This document shows, one piece after another, positions 35,696 to 42,940 of a stretch of 64,000 nucleotides of DNA. Below the pieces are notes generated by a model, which did not search any database, had not been told where the DNA came from, and worked only from the letters and a program-made list of their open reading frames with translations. The position numbers and the translations under genes were made by a program. How positions within the stretch are numbered: the stretch's first letter is position 1; the number at the start of each line of letters is the position of its first letter. Source of the DNA: Variovorax sp. MHTC-1 (lineage in GTDB: Bacteria > Pseudomonadota > Gammaproteobacteria > Burkholderiales > Burkholderiaceae_C). The stretch covers positions 186,001 through 250,000 of the forward strand of contig NZ_RWKI01000003.1 of the NCBI RefSeq assembly GCF_003984645.1, in the 5' to 3' direction.

Positions 35696-38010
35696 GGTGC
35701 CGTCTGCACCGTGCAGGTGAGCGGCCCGATGCGTGGGACGCTGTCTGTCGCTGCCGGATAGTCGAAGCGGACGTGGCACGCGCGGCCTTCGGGAGACTGA
35801 ACGCGCAGGTGGTTGTGCATTTGCAATGTGTCCAGATAGACCTCGCCGTCGTAGCCGACGATCGCTTCCGCGCCCGAGCCTTCTGCATCCTGCGCGCGAC
35901 TGGCTAGGGCCAGCGGTTGACCGCTCGCGTCGTGCAGCACGATGACCGCAGCACGCACGGGACTGATGGCAAAGCGAACGACGGTGCCCACGCGGTCGCT
36001 GGGCGTAGCGTTCTGGTCCACCTGGCCCACACGCACATTGGCGGGCAAGTCCATCGGGTCGATGGACAGCTTGTTGCGCTGCCAGGCGTTCAAGCGTGTG
36101 AGCAGCAGCATCCCGCGATCGTCGGTCGTACCGACGACACGGTTTTCCAGCTTGACGGGTACGCCCGCAACGCCATCGGTGCTGACCACGGCAAATGCGC
36201 CGTTCACGTCGCGAGCCGTGAACATGTTGCCATTCATCAACACCAGGGAGCCGCTGGCATTGCCATAGCCGTAGGTGTTGCCACTGGAGCTCGCGATGCC
36301 GACGTTGGCCCGTCCGTAGCGCCCCAGCCAGCCGGCTTCGGCTTGCGCGCCGCGATCGCCACCGTCGTCGCGCAGTTGCGCGCGCCAGCCCCAACCGCCA
36401 TCGCTCGGCACGGGGCTGGAGATATCTACACCGACACTGGTGCGGCCCTGATCGCGCTGCACGGAGGTGCTGGCGGTCACGCGCGCTTCGAGGCCGTAGC
36501 TCAGGCCGAAGAACAAGCCGAGGTCCTTGCGGCCGGTCAGGCTGCGATTGAGCGAGGCGTTCAGCAGGAGCCGGTTGCCGAACTGGCGCGACCAGGAGAG
36601 GCCCGCGTACCGAGCGTCGTCCCCACGCGGATAGGCCAGCCGAACGTAGCTCACGCCCAGGCTGCCCATCCACGGAATGTTGACGCCTGCGCTGGCGCGG
36701 TCACTCACCCGCGCCGGGTTCTGCCCATAGGTGGATGCGATGTCGCGGTACTCGCCGCGTGTACGCTGGGTATTCAGGTCGAGAAAAAGGTTCGCGCGAT
36801 TCCAGCGGTAGCCCAGCGCCCATTGGCTTCCGTGTTCGCCTCGCGCCGCGCCGTAGGCCGCAGCGGCGCTGATCACGCCGGCCGTGCCGAGCAACCACAG
36901 GCCGCCCAGGCCACCGTTGCGAACCTCGGTGCTTCCTTCGGCATGGGCTTCCAGCGTGAAGCGGTCGCTGATGCCTCGGCGCAAGCTCGCGCTTACCACT
37001 GGGGTACCGTCGTAGGAAAAGGACCTTTGTCCGTACTGAAGGCGCACGGCACCCATCGACGCCGACCAGTCGGTGAGCCCTGCGGAGAGCAGCTGCTGGG
37101 TGTTATAGAAGGGCAGCGTCATCATGCTGCTGCGCCCGAAAGCGTCGGTGATGACGATCTGCGCATTGCCCGCGCCGCTGATGCCCGGGTTGCTGCGCAA
37201 TTGGAATGGACCGGTCGGCACCTGGCCGCTGTACTGCTTGAGTCCGTTGACGTAGAGCTCGACCGTCGACGGCACCGTGACTTCGCCGAAGAAGGCTGGC
37301 TGAGGCGTGATCGTGCGATAGGGTTGCAGGCCGAAGTCGCTGCCGACCCTCACGCCACCCAGGCGCACCGAACGCGTCCAGCCCAGGCTGCCGGTGACGC
37401 TGTCGCCCACCTTGAGCGTCAGCATGCTTTCCGGCCACGAGGCCTGCCATGAGGTGTCCAGCCGCACCGACTCGCCGCGCCAGCCATCATTGGAAGTGCC
37501 GCCCCCGGTGCTCAGGAGGCGCGTGATCATGGTGTTGCTCACGACGCCTGTGCCAAGGCCGAACAGACGCGTTTCCTGGGCCGCGCTCAATTGGCTGCCG
37601 TCGCGGCCGTGCGCGGCATAAAGGTCATAGTTGAACAGCAGGCCCGACGCGGTGGGACTGAGGGGCAGCGCCGTGGCGCGTGCACTCTCGAGACGGGTGG
37701 TCGCCAGCGACAGAAGGGCCAGTGGCGCATCCAAGTCGATCCGTTGCAGCCGACTGTCGAACCGGACCTTCAGACCCGGCAGTTCGGCCAACGCCAGCAT
37801 CTGCTCGCCGGGCTGGCCCGCCAGCGCGAATCCCAACTGCCGCAGATCGGCCACGCGAGCGTACAGCGCGCCTCCTCGGGAGACGAAGGGCAGCAGCTTG
37901 CCGGAGGGCGTCTGGTTGAGCACCACCTCAAGGTAGAGCTCGGTTCCAGCGGCGGGCTCGGTCGCGACTGCGAGTGGCTGTGCCTGTGCACATGGCTCGC
38001 CCAGAAGCAT
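35692..38010 (-). CDS. csuD: Csu-type fimbrial usher
   Basis: The 772-residue usher forms the outer-membrane pore for pilus assembly. Features are the N-terminal ELYLEVVLNQTP, the barrel with PSTVELYVNGLKQYSGQVPTGPFQL and the plug-flanking NAQIVITDAFGRSSMMTLPFY, and a C-terminal plate domain with YDGEVYLDTL and CHVRFDYP. The first ATG (38010) leaves a signal peptide of only about 11 residues; the same frame runs upstream through APLLAALMLLGEPCAQA, so the real start is probably a non-ATG codon up to about 60 bases upstream. Coupled to csuC and csuE. Confidence 0.85.
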   Translation of the reverse strand: MLLGEPCAQAQPLAVATEPAAGTELYLEVVLNQTPSGKLLPFVSRGGALYARVADLRQLGFALAGQPGEQMLALAELPGLKVRFDSRLQRIDLDAPLALLSLATTRLESARATALPLSPTASGLLFNYDLYAAHGRDGSQLSAAQETRLFGLGTGVVSNTMITRLLSTGGGTSNDGWRGESVRLDTSWQASWPESMLTLKVGDSVTGSLGWTRSVRLGGVRVGSDFGLQPYRTITPQPAFFGEVTVPSTVELYVNGLKQYSGQVPTGPFQLRSNPGISGAGNAQIVITDAFGRSSMMTLPFYNTQQLLSAGLTDWSASMGAVRLQYGQRSFSYDGTPVVSASLRRGISDRFTLEAHAEGSTEVRNGGLGGLWLLGTAGVISAAAAYGAARGEHGSQWALGYRWNRANLFLDLNTQRTRGEYRDIASTYGQNPARVSDRASAGVNIPWMGSLGVSYVRLAYPRGDDARYAGLSWSRQFGNRLLLNASLNRSLTGRKDLGLFFGLSYGLEARVTASTSVQRDQGRTSVGVDISSPVPSDGGWGWRAQLRDDGGDRGAQAEAGWLGRYGRANVGIASSSGNTYGYGNASGSLVLMNGNMFTARDVNGAFAVVSTDGVAGVPVKLENRVVGTTDDRGMLLLTRLNAWQRNKLSIDPMDLPANVRVGQVDQNATPSDRVGTVVRFAISPVRAAVIVLHDASGQPLALASRAQDAEGSGAEAIVGYDGEVYLDTLQMHNHLRVQSPEGRACHVRFDYPAATDSVPRIGPLTCTVQTAP

Positions 38011-38063
38011 CAGAGCCGCGAGCAGTGGCGCCGCCCCTCGAAGGGGCGCGCCGGTATGGCGGT

Positions 38064-38927
38064 TCAGCGTGGGACACCGGATGTCGTCGCGGCGGGCTCG
38101 CGCGACAGCAGGGTGCGTTCGGTAAATTCGCCATTAACGCGGGCTTTGAAAACCCCGCCGGCGGACGCGCTCGGATGCAGCGTGACGGGCAGATTCCAGC
38201 GCCTGCGCTGGCCCGGCAACACGTAGCCGGCGAGTCCGGCGCGTACCGTTTGGCGCTCACCCGCGGCATTGACAAGCACCAGATCTTCAATCTGGGCATG
38301 CGCAGGACCATCGTTTGCGACTTCCACTTGGGTCTGTTCGCCTGTTCGCACCCATCGAATCTGCAAGTCGGGCTGAAGCGCGGTCTCGGCCGGACCTGCC
38401 GCTCCCGGCGCCCGGGGCGTGGCCGGCAGCAGGAACACGGGCAGCGAATAGCGCAGCACGAATTGCAGTCCGGCGTGTTTGCCGGCGCGCCCATCGGCGG
38501 CAACGGATCCCTCAGCAGGCGCCGAAGCCGGAACCGGGAGTTCGTCGACGATCAAGCGATAGCTGGCTTCGACCCCCATTGGCGGCGGGCCGAGCCGAAT
38601 GACTCGCACCAGTTGCCTCTCGCCGGCGGGCACCTGCAGCATGGGCGGGCTCACCGTGAGATCCCGCGTGGGCTCGAGCCGATCCTCACCGTCTACTTGC
38701 GTCCAACGGTAGACGCGCACTTGCGCATGCAGGGGTTGGCTGCCGGTGTTGCTCAGCCAGAGACCATCAGCGTTCTGGCGTGCCTGCAGCGTGAGCGAGG
38801 TGGGTACGACCTGCAGGCTGGCGCCGTTGGCCGGCGAAGTCAGGGTTGCCAGGGCCAGCAGCACCGCCGCGGCAGCGCCCCAGGCGCCCCTTGACTTGTG
38901 ACGACGCCCTGACAGGTGTGCGATCAA
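38064..38927 (-). CDS. csuC: Csu-type periplasmic pilus chaperone
   Basis: The 287-residue PapD-like chaperone has a signal peptide (AAAAVLLALATLTSPANGA) and two Ig-like domains. In domain 1, LQVVPTSLTL and QLVRVIRLGPPPMGVEASYRLIVDELPV hold the conserved Arg and YRL strand that cap subunits. FVLRYSLPVFLLPA is the typical G1 region. It delivers Csu subunits to the usher. Its start overlaps the pilin stop by 4 bases. Confidence 0.87.
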   Translation of the reverse strand: MIAHLSGRRHKSRGAWGAAAAVLLALATLTSPANGASLQVVPTSLTLQARQNADGLWLSNTGSQPLHAQVRVYRWTQVDGEDRLEPTRDLTVSPPMLQVPAGERQLVRVIRLGPPPMGVEASYRLIVDELPVPASAPAEGSVAADGRAGKHAGLQFVLRYSLPVFLLPATPRAPGAAGPAETALQPDLQIRWVRTGEQTQVEVANDGPAHAQIEDLVLVNAAGERQTVRAGLAGYVLPGQRRRWNLPVTLHPSASAGGVFKARVNGEFTERTLLSREPAATTSGVPR

Positions 38928-39421
38928 TAGGTGACCGTGGCGGTGATGATGTCGCTGTACGCGTCCGCAGTGAAGTTGGTGCCGGCGACCGAGCCGTAGA
39001 CGTTGACCGTCTGGACCACGCCGGTACCGGTGCCGCTTACTGTGGTGGTGCCAACGGTGTCGCCCCAGTTGGTGGTGCGTCCGCTTTCGCGGTACAGCGC
39101 ATAGGGCACTTCATCCGTGTTCGCGCCGGTGCCCTTCATCGTGCGTGCGGTCACGGTCGCCAAGGTGCCACTGCCGGCGCTCAGCCCGATGTCGTAGGTC
39201 GTGCCCTTGGTGCAGTTGACCTTCAGGCTGCCGGCGCCTGTTGCGCTACCGGCCGTGGATTGCACGGAGCCGAAATCCACGTCGGTTCCGCCCGTCTCGA
39301 AGTTGCAGGCCTTGGTGATCGTCATCTCCACATTGAAAGTCGTGGTGGGCGTGTCGGCCCATGAAGGCGAAGAAGCCGCAGCGATCGCAAGAACAAGAAG
39401 GGCGCGTTTGAACATAGACAT
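38924..39421 (-). CDS. csuA/B: Csu-type major pilin (spore-coat-U domain)
   Basis: The 165-residue protein has a signal peptide ending SPSWA and one SCPU domain: TFNVEMTITKACNFETGGTDVDFGSV, LKVNCTKGTTYDIGLSAG, and the terminal strand YSDIITATVTY that resembles the end of CsuE. The two cysteines likely form a disulfide. It is the first gene of the operon, so it should be the most abundant subunit. A second in-frame ATG two codons later (MFKRALL) is also possible. Confidence 0.87.
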   Translation of the reverse strand: MSMFKRALLVLAIAAASSPSWADTPTTTFNVEMTITKACNFETGGTDVDFGSVQSTAGSATGAGSLKVNCTKGTTYDIGLSAGSGTLATVTARTMKGTGANTDEVPYALYRESGRTTNWGDTVGTTTVSGTGTGVVQTVNVYGSVAGTNFTADAYSDIITATVTY

Positions 39422-39720
39422 GATTTGCAGACGTAGTGAAAAAGGTTTTTTCGAATCAGCACAGAGAGGTTTGGCGACTGCCGAACCTTCTTTGTGCACG
39501 TCTGAATGGTGGGGCTTGCAGCACCAGTATGGGGGAATCGACCGACAAACGCTTTGCATTCGTTAAGTAGAGCCGCGCAGCTATCGAATTCACCTATTCA
39601 GGGCAAAAAATCGTAGCTTTATTCATGGATTGCAAGCGATAGATAGATCCATAGTTCTCAGTCCCGGCAGTCCGGTTAAAGCCGTGGATTCTGAAGGGCA
39701 TCAGGTAGGCGGCTGGCTAG
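39422..39720. other. Upstream region of the csu operon
   Basis: About 300 bases without a gene. It is more AT-rich than the surroundings, including GAAAAAGGTTTTTTC near 39438 and an ATAGATAGATCCATAG run near 39640. The csu promoter should lie here, but no clear -35/-10 pair is visible. Confidence 0.4.
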
Positions 39721-39893
39721 AGCATCGCGCTGCTGCCCGAAGATGAATTGAGATCCCACATCGTCGCCGGGCAGCTGGTGCGGGTGCTGGAAGACTGGTG
39801 CCCCAAGTTCGCCGGCTACCACCTTTATTACCCGAGCAGACGGCAGCCTTTGCCCGCCTTCTGGTCCTCAAGGCGTTGCGCTTTCAAGCGTGA
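39721..39893 (+). pseudogene. LysR-type regulator, C-terminal fragment with frameshift
   Basis: After a TAG stop, the frame reads IALLPEDELRSHIVAGQLVRVLEDW then CPKFAGYHLYYPSRRQP, the standard C-terminal end of LysR regulators. The family ending continues in the next frame as AFARLLVLKALRFQA with a stop at 39893, so one frameshift lies near 39847. No N-terminal DNA-binding domain is present. It is a relic of a lost gene. Confidence 0.75.
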
Positions 39894-40050
39894 TTGCCCC
39901 TGTTTCGGCCCTGCCATTGCGGCCCGGTCGTAGTGCGCGCCCGCGGCGATGTGCCATGCCGAAACCGTCGACCAATGACCTCGCCCATGTCTGCTTTGGG
40001 TCGAGATGGCGGTCCTTCGTGCCGGATGCGCACACGCACGACGCATTAGT

Positions 40051-40536
40051 CTATTCAAGCGTCAAGGATGGATTGTCGAGGCGCATTTCACCGTCGATGA
40101 AGGGCGTCTGGGTCTGGGTCTTGATGTAGACCTCGAGCGCGTTGCCGTCGGGATCGCGGAAGTAAATGGAGAGAGCATACAAGTGCTCGACCATCTGCTC
40201 GGGAACGATTCCAAGGCGGTCCAGGTGCGCCTCGAAGTGTCGCAGCTCGTCGACTTGGCGGCCGATGCAAAAGGCAATATGCCCGAGGCCGGCTGCCCTC
40301 GGATCTGCCGGCAGCGCCGTCTGCGTGAGTTGAACCAGCGCAAGGTCGTGATCCTGCTCGCCGAACGTGAGGAACACCATCGTGTCGCCATTGAAAACGC
40401 CGCCTCGCCGCTTGCGCATCCCGAGGACGTCGCAATAGAAGCGGGCCGACGCCTGCACGTCCTTGACGTTCAACACCAGGTGGCCGATCCGGGCTTTGCT
40501 TGTGGCCGTGCCTTCGCTTGCTGCTTCCATGTTCAC
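40051..40536 (-). CDS. VOC/glyoxalase-family metalloprotein
   Basis: The 161-residue protein has the VOC fold. The two-domain pattern is IGHLVLNVKDVQASARFYCDVLGM, where His would bind metal, then LGHIAFCIGRQVDELRHFEAHL and FRDPDGNALEVYIKT with the glutamate ligand. These enzymes include extradiol dioxygenases, glyoxalases and epimerases; the residues do not settle which. It follows a Bug-type binding protein with a 4-base overlap, suggesting catabolism of a taken-up organic acid or aromatic. Confidence 0.8.
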   Translation of the reverse strand: MNMEAASEGTATSKARIGHLVLNVKDVQASARFYCDVLGMRKRRGGVFNGDTMVFLTFGEQDHDLALVQLTQTALPADPRAAGLGHIAFCIGRQVDELRHFEAHLDRLGIVPEQMVEHLYALSIYFRDPDGNALEVYIKTQTQTPFIDGEMRLDNPSLTLE

Positions 40537-41501
40537 TGACCCTTGATTCCGGTTTCGCGGACGAACTTGGCCCAGCGCGCCGTCTCGCTGCGGACCAGCT
40601 CGCCAAAATCGTCAGGCGTTGTCGTTTCGACAGCGTCCATTCCCATCGCACGGAAGCGCTCGCGCACCAAGGGGGCCGCGGCAACTTCGCCGATGGCGTT
40701 GCTCAACCGATGGACGATGTGCGAAGGCGTCCCGGGCGGTGCAACGACGCCCAGCCAGTCTCGCAAGTTGAAATCCGGAAAGCCTTTCTCGCCCATGGTC
40801 GGGATGTCGGGGAAAGCGGCGAGGCGCATGGGCGTGGGCACTGCGATGCCGCGCAGCTTCCCCGAGCTCAAATGGGGCGCGACCGCTCCGGCGGCGGCAA
40901 ACATCATCGTCACCTCTCCGCTCATGACCGCTAACACGCCCTCGGGCGCACCCTTGTAAGGAACATGGCGGATCTCGCTGCCGATGGTCCGGCTCAAGAG
41001 CTCGCCTCCGAGGTGTGAGGGCGTGCCTGCGCCGCCGGAGGCGAACGTCAGCTGTGCCGGCGCTTGTTTCGCCTGCGCAACGAGGTCCTCGAGCGACCGG
41101 TAGGGTGACTCATTGCGCACGACGAGAATCGTCCCGGCCCATACCGCCTGCCGCACCGGCGTCAGGTCCTCCACGACATCGAACGGCATGGCCGAAAAGA
41201 GACTTGGCACGATCGTGACCGGCATCGAGAGAATGCCCAACGTGTAGCCGTCGGGAGCAGCCTTGGCGACGTGATTGAGCCCGATGGTGCCGCTTGCTCC
41301 CGGACGGTTCTCCACGATGACGGGCTGGCCCAGGGCACGGGCGAGCTGCTCGCCTATCACGCGGGCGACGACATCGGGAGGCGACCCGGGCGGGACAGGG
41401 GCGACGATGTGGACCGGGCGGCTCGGGTAGGCGGGCTGCGAATGGACCGGAGCAGAGAGCACCCCGAAGAGCAACAAGAAGGCAGTGGCAAGGCGCCTCA
41501 T
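40533..41501 (-). CDS. Tripartite tricarboxylate transporter substrate-binding protein (Bug/TctC)
   Basis: The 322-residue periplasmic protein has a signal peptide ending PVHSQ and the Bug pattern: YPSRPVHIVAPVPPGSPPDVVARVIGEQL, VIVENRPGASGTIG, DGYTLGI and HVPYKGAPEGVLAVMSGEV. Betaproteobacteria carry many such orphan proteins, which bind carboxylates or aromatics; TctA/TctB membrane genes are absent here. The ATG at 41501 follows GGAGGA. A LysR regulator is divergent. Confidence 0.88.
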   Translation of the reverse strand: MRRLATAFLLLFGVLSAPVHSQPAYPSRPVHIVAPVPPGSPPDVVARVIGEQLARALGQPVIVENRPGASGTIGLNHVAKAAPDGYTLGILSMPVTIVPSLFSAMPFDVVEDLTPVRQAVWAGTILVVRNESPYRSLEDLVAQAKQAPAQLTFASGGAGTPSHLGGELLSRTIGSEIRHVPYKGAPEGVLAVMSGEVTMMFAAAGAVAPHLSSGKLRGIAVPTPMRLAAFPDIPTMGEKGFPDFNLRDWLGVVAPPGTPSHIVHRLSNAIGEVAAAPLVRERFRAMGMDAVETTTPDDFGELVRSETARWAKFVRETGIKGQ

Positions 41502-41562
41502 AAGCAATCCTCCGGCAAGTGGCCTTCAGTTCATCACGATAGCGCAGCGCCTGTGAAGATGA

Positions 41563-41593
41563 TATGTTGTAGCGCGACATAACTATCGGTTAT
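41563..41593. promoter_or_regulatory. Two overlapping palindromes, probable LysR operator
   Basis: TATGT (41563-41567), nine bases, ACATA (41577-41581) fits the LysR-type T-N11-A box. A second palindrome, ATAAC (41579-41583), five bases, GTTAT (41589-41593), overlaps it. Both sit immediately before the LysR GTG start and upstream of the divergent binding-protein gene, so autoregulation and control of the pair is the simplest reading. Confidence 0.6.
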
Positions 41594-41596
41594 CAC

Positions 41597-42502
41597 GTGC
41601 GCCTGAGGCAAATCGAAGCGCTACTGGCCGCTGTCGACGGGGGAAGCTTGAGGGCGGCCGCCCGTGCGCTAGGCGTGACCCAACCAGCCGTCACGAAAGC
41701 CATCCACGCCCTCGAAACGGAACTGCAGGCCGAGCTTCTGCGGCGAACCCGGCATGGCGTCGAGGCGACGCCACTGGGTCGATCCTTCCTTCGCCACGCG
41801 CGAATCGCATACGCGGAGATGCGCAAGGCCGAGGCCCTAGTGAATGACCGTCTCGGCGCAGGATCCGTGGCCTTCGGCGTCGGCCCCATCGCGGCATTGC
41901 TGGTGGTACCGGCGGCGCTCGAACGATTCCGCGGGCAGCACCCGCAGGCGGAGGTGCGGATTGTGGAAGGATTCGCACCTGCGCTGCTTCCGCGTGTGCG
42001 CGACGGCTCGCTGGACTTCGCCATGGGGCCGCGCCTTGCGGGCGACCTGGATGCCGCCTTTGCGTTCAGGCCGGTCTTTCGGGAAGAAACTGCGGTCGTG
42101 TGCCGCAAGGGACATCCGCTTGGCCGCGCCAGGACGCTAGCGGAGCTCGTGGACGCCGAGTGGCTCACTCAATGGGGGAGCGGTCTCGGACCGGGCTCCA
42201 TTGCCCGCGCCTTTGCTGCAGCGCGGCTGCCTGAACCCCGCCAGTCGGTGCAATGCGAGTCCTACAACGCGATGATCGCCTTGATCGCGCGCAGCGACGT
42301 GCTGGGCGTGCTCTCGCGCCGCATGCTGACGCACCCGCTCATCAGCAATTCCATCGACGAGATCCCGGTTGTGGACGGCCCGGCCGCCTTCACGGTCGGC
42401 CTCTTTTCGCGCAGTGGCGCCCCGCTTAGCCGGCTCGCGGCCGCGATGGCGAAAGCGGTGACACTGTCCGCACGCGAGTTGGTACCAAGCGGCCGTCGGT
42501 GA
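41597..42502 (+). CDS. LysR-family transcriptional regulator
   Basis: The 301-residue regulator has the LysR winged helix (MRLRQIEALLAAVDGGSLRAAARALGVTQPAVTKAIHALE) and a substrate-binding domain with FAMGPRLAGDLDAAFAF and VLGVLSRRML. The GTG start is the only one before an upstream stop. It is divergent from the Bug/VOC pair, which it likely controls in response to a substrate or metabolite. Confidence 0.88.
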   Translation: MRLRQIEALLAAVDGGSLRAAARALGVTQPAVTKAIHALETELQAELLRRTRHGVEATPLGRSFLRHARIAYAEMRKAEALVNDRLGAGSVAFGVGPIAALLVVPAALERFRGQHPQAEVRIVEGFAPALLPRVRDGSLDFAMGPRLAGDLDAAFAFRPVFREETAVVCRKGHPLGRARTLAELVDAEWLTQWGSGLGPGSIARAFAAARLPEPRQSVQCESYNAMIALIARSDVLGVLSRRMLTHPLISNSIDEIPVVDGPAAFTVGLFSRSGAPLSRLAAAMAKAVTLSARELVPSGRR

Positions 42503-42919
42503 CGTCCGCCAGCGGTTCGCACTTCGGCGGCCCCTGAATGGCTGCTCGTGGGCATCGTTGTCTTGCATGCGCTCTTGCGCTCCCTTTCGAGCGCCGATCA
42601 CGATCCATTTCGCTGGATCCTGCTGAAGAGCTTCGGCCAGCGCACCAGCGATCATCGGCGCGAGCCGACCTCTGCTGCGGGAGGTACGCAGTGCCTCTGG
42701 GGACAATCCGAGCCTCTCCGCCCAACCCACCGAACTGTCTGTTTCGAGCGCCAGGTTCAAGAGATCCATCGTCGAGGGTGCCCGACGCGAGGTCTTTCGT
42801 GACCTTGCCGAAGCACTCTCGCTGACGCGGCCGCTGTCTAATTTCGGGACTGCTCGGCTGCTCTTTGCCGCCTTGTCACCGCTGCGCTTTGGCTGCTTGC
42901 CGGTCATGGGTGGGATCAT
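42137..42919 (-). CDS. Uncertain ORF, possibly a small Cro-like DNA-binding protein
   Basis: Only the first 120 residues look protein-like: a basic N-terminus, then TMDLLNLALETDSSVGWAERLGLSPEAL, RTSRSRGRLAPMIAGALAEALQQD and PAKWIVIGARKGAQE, which recall short helix-turn-helix proteins of phage or plasmid origin. After about 42540 the frame runs antisense through lysR and is likely meaningless, so the gene is probably frameshifted or truncated. An internal ATG near 42772 is another possible start. No closer family is recognised. Confidence 0.3.
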   Translation of the reverse strand: MIPPMTGKQPKRSGDKAAKSSRAVPKLDSGRVSESASARSRKTSRRAPSTMDLLNLALETDSSVGWAERLGLSPEALRTSRSRGRLAPMIAGALAEALQQDPAKWIVIGARKGAQERMQDNDAHEQPFRGRRSANRWRTSPTAAWYQLACGQCHRFRHRGREPAKRGATARKEADREGGRAVHNRDLVDGIADERVRQHAAREHAQHVAARDQGDHRVVGLALHRLAGFRQPRCSKGAGNGARSETAPPLSEPLGVHELR

Positions 42920-42940
42920 CGCCTTCGAACGTGAAGAACG

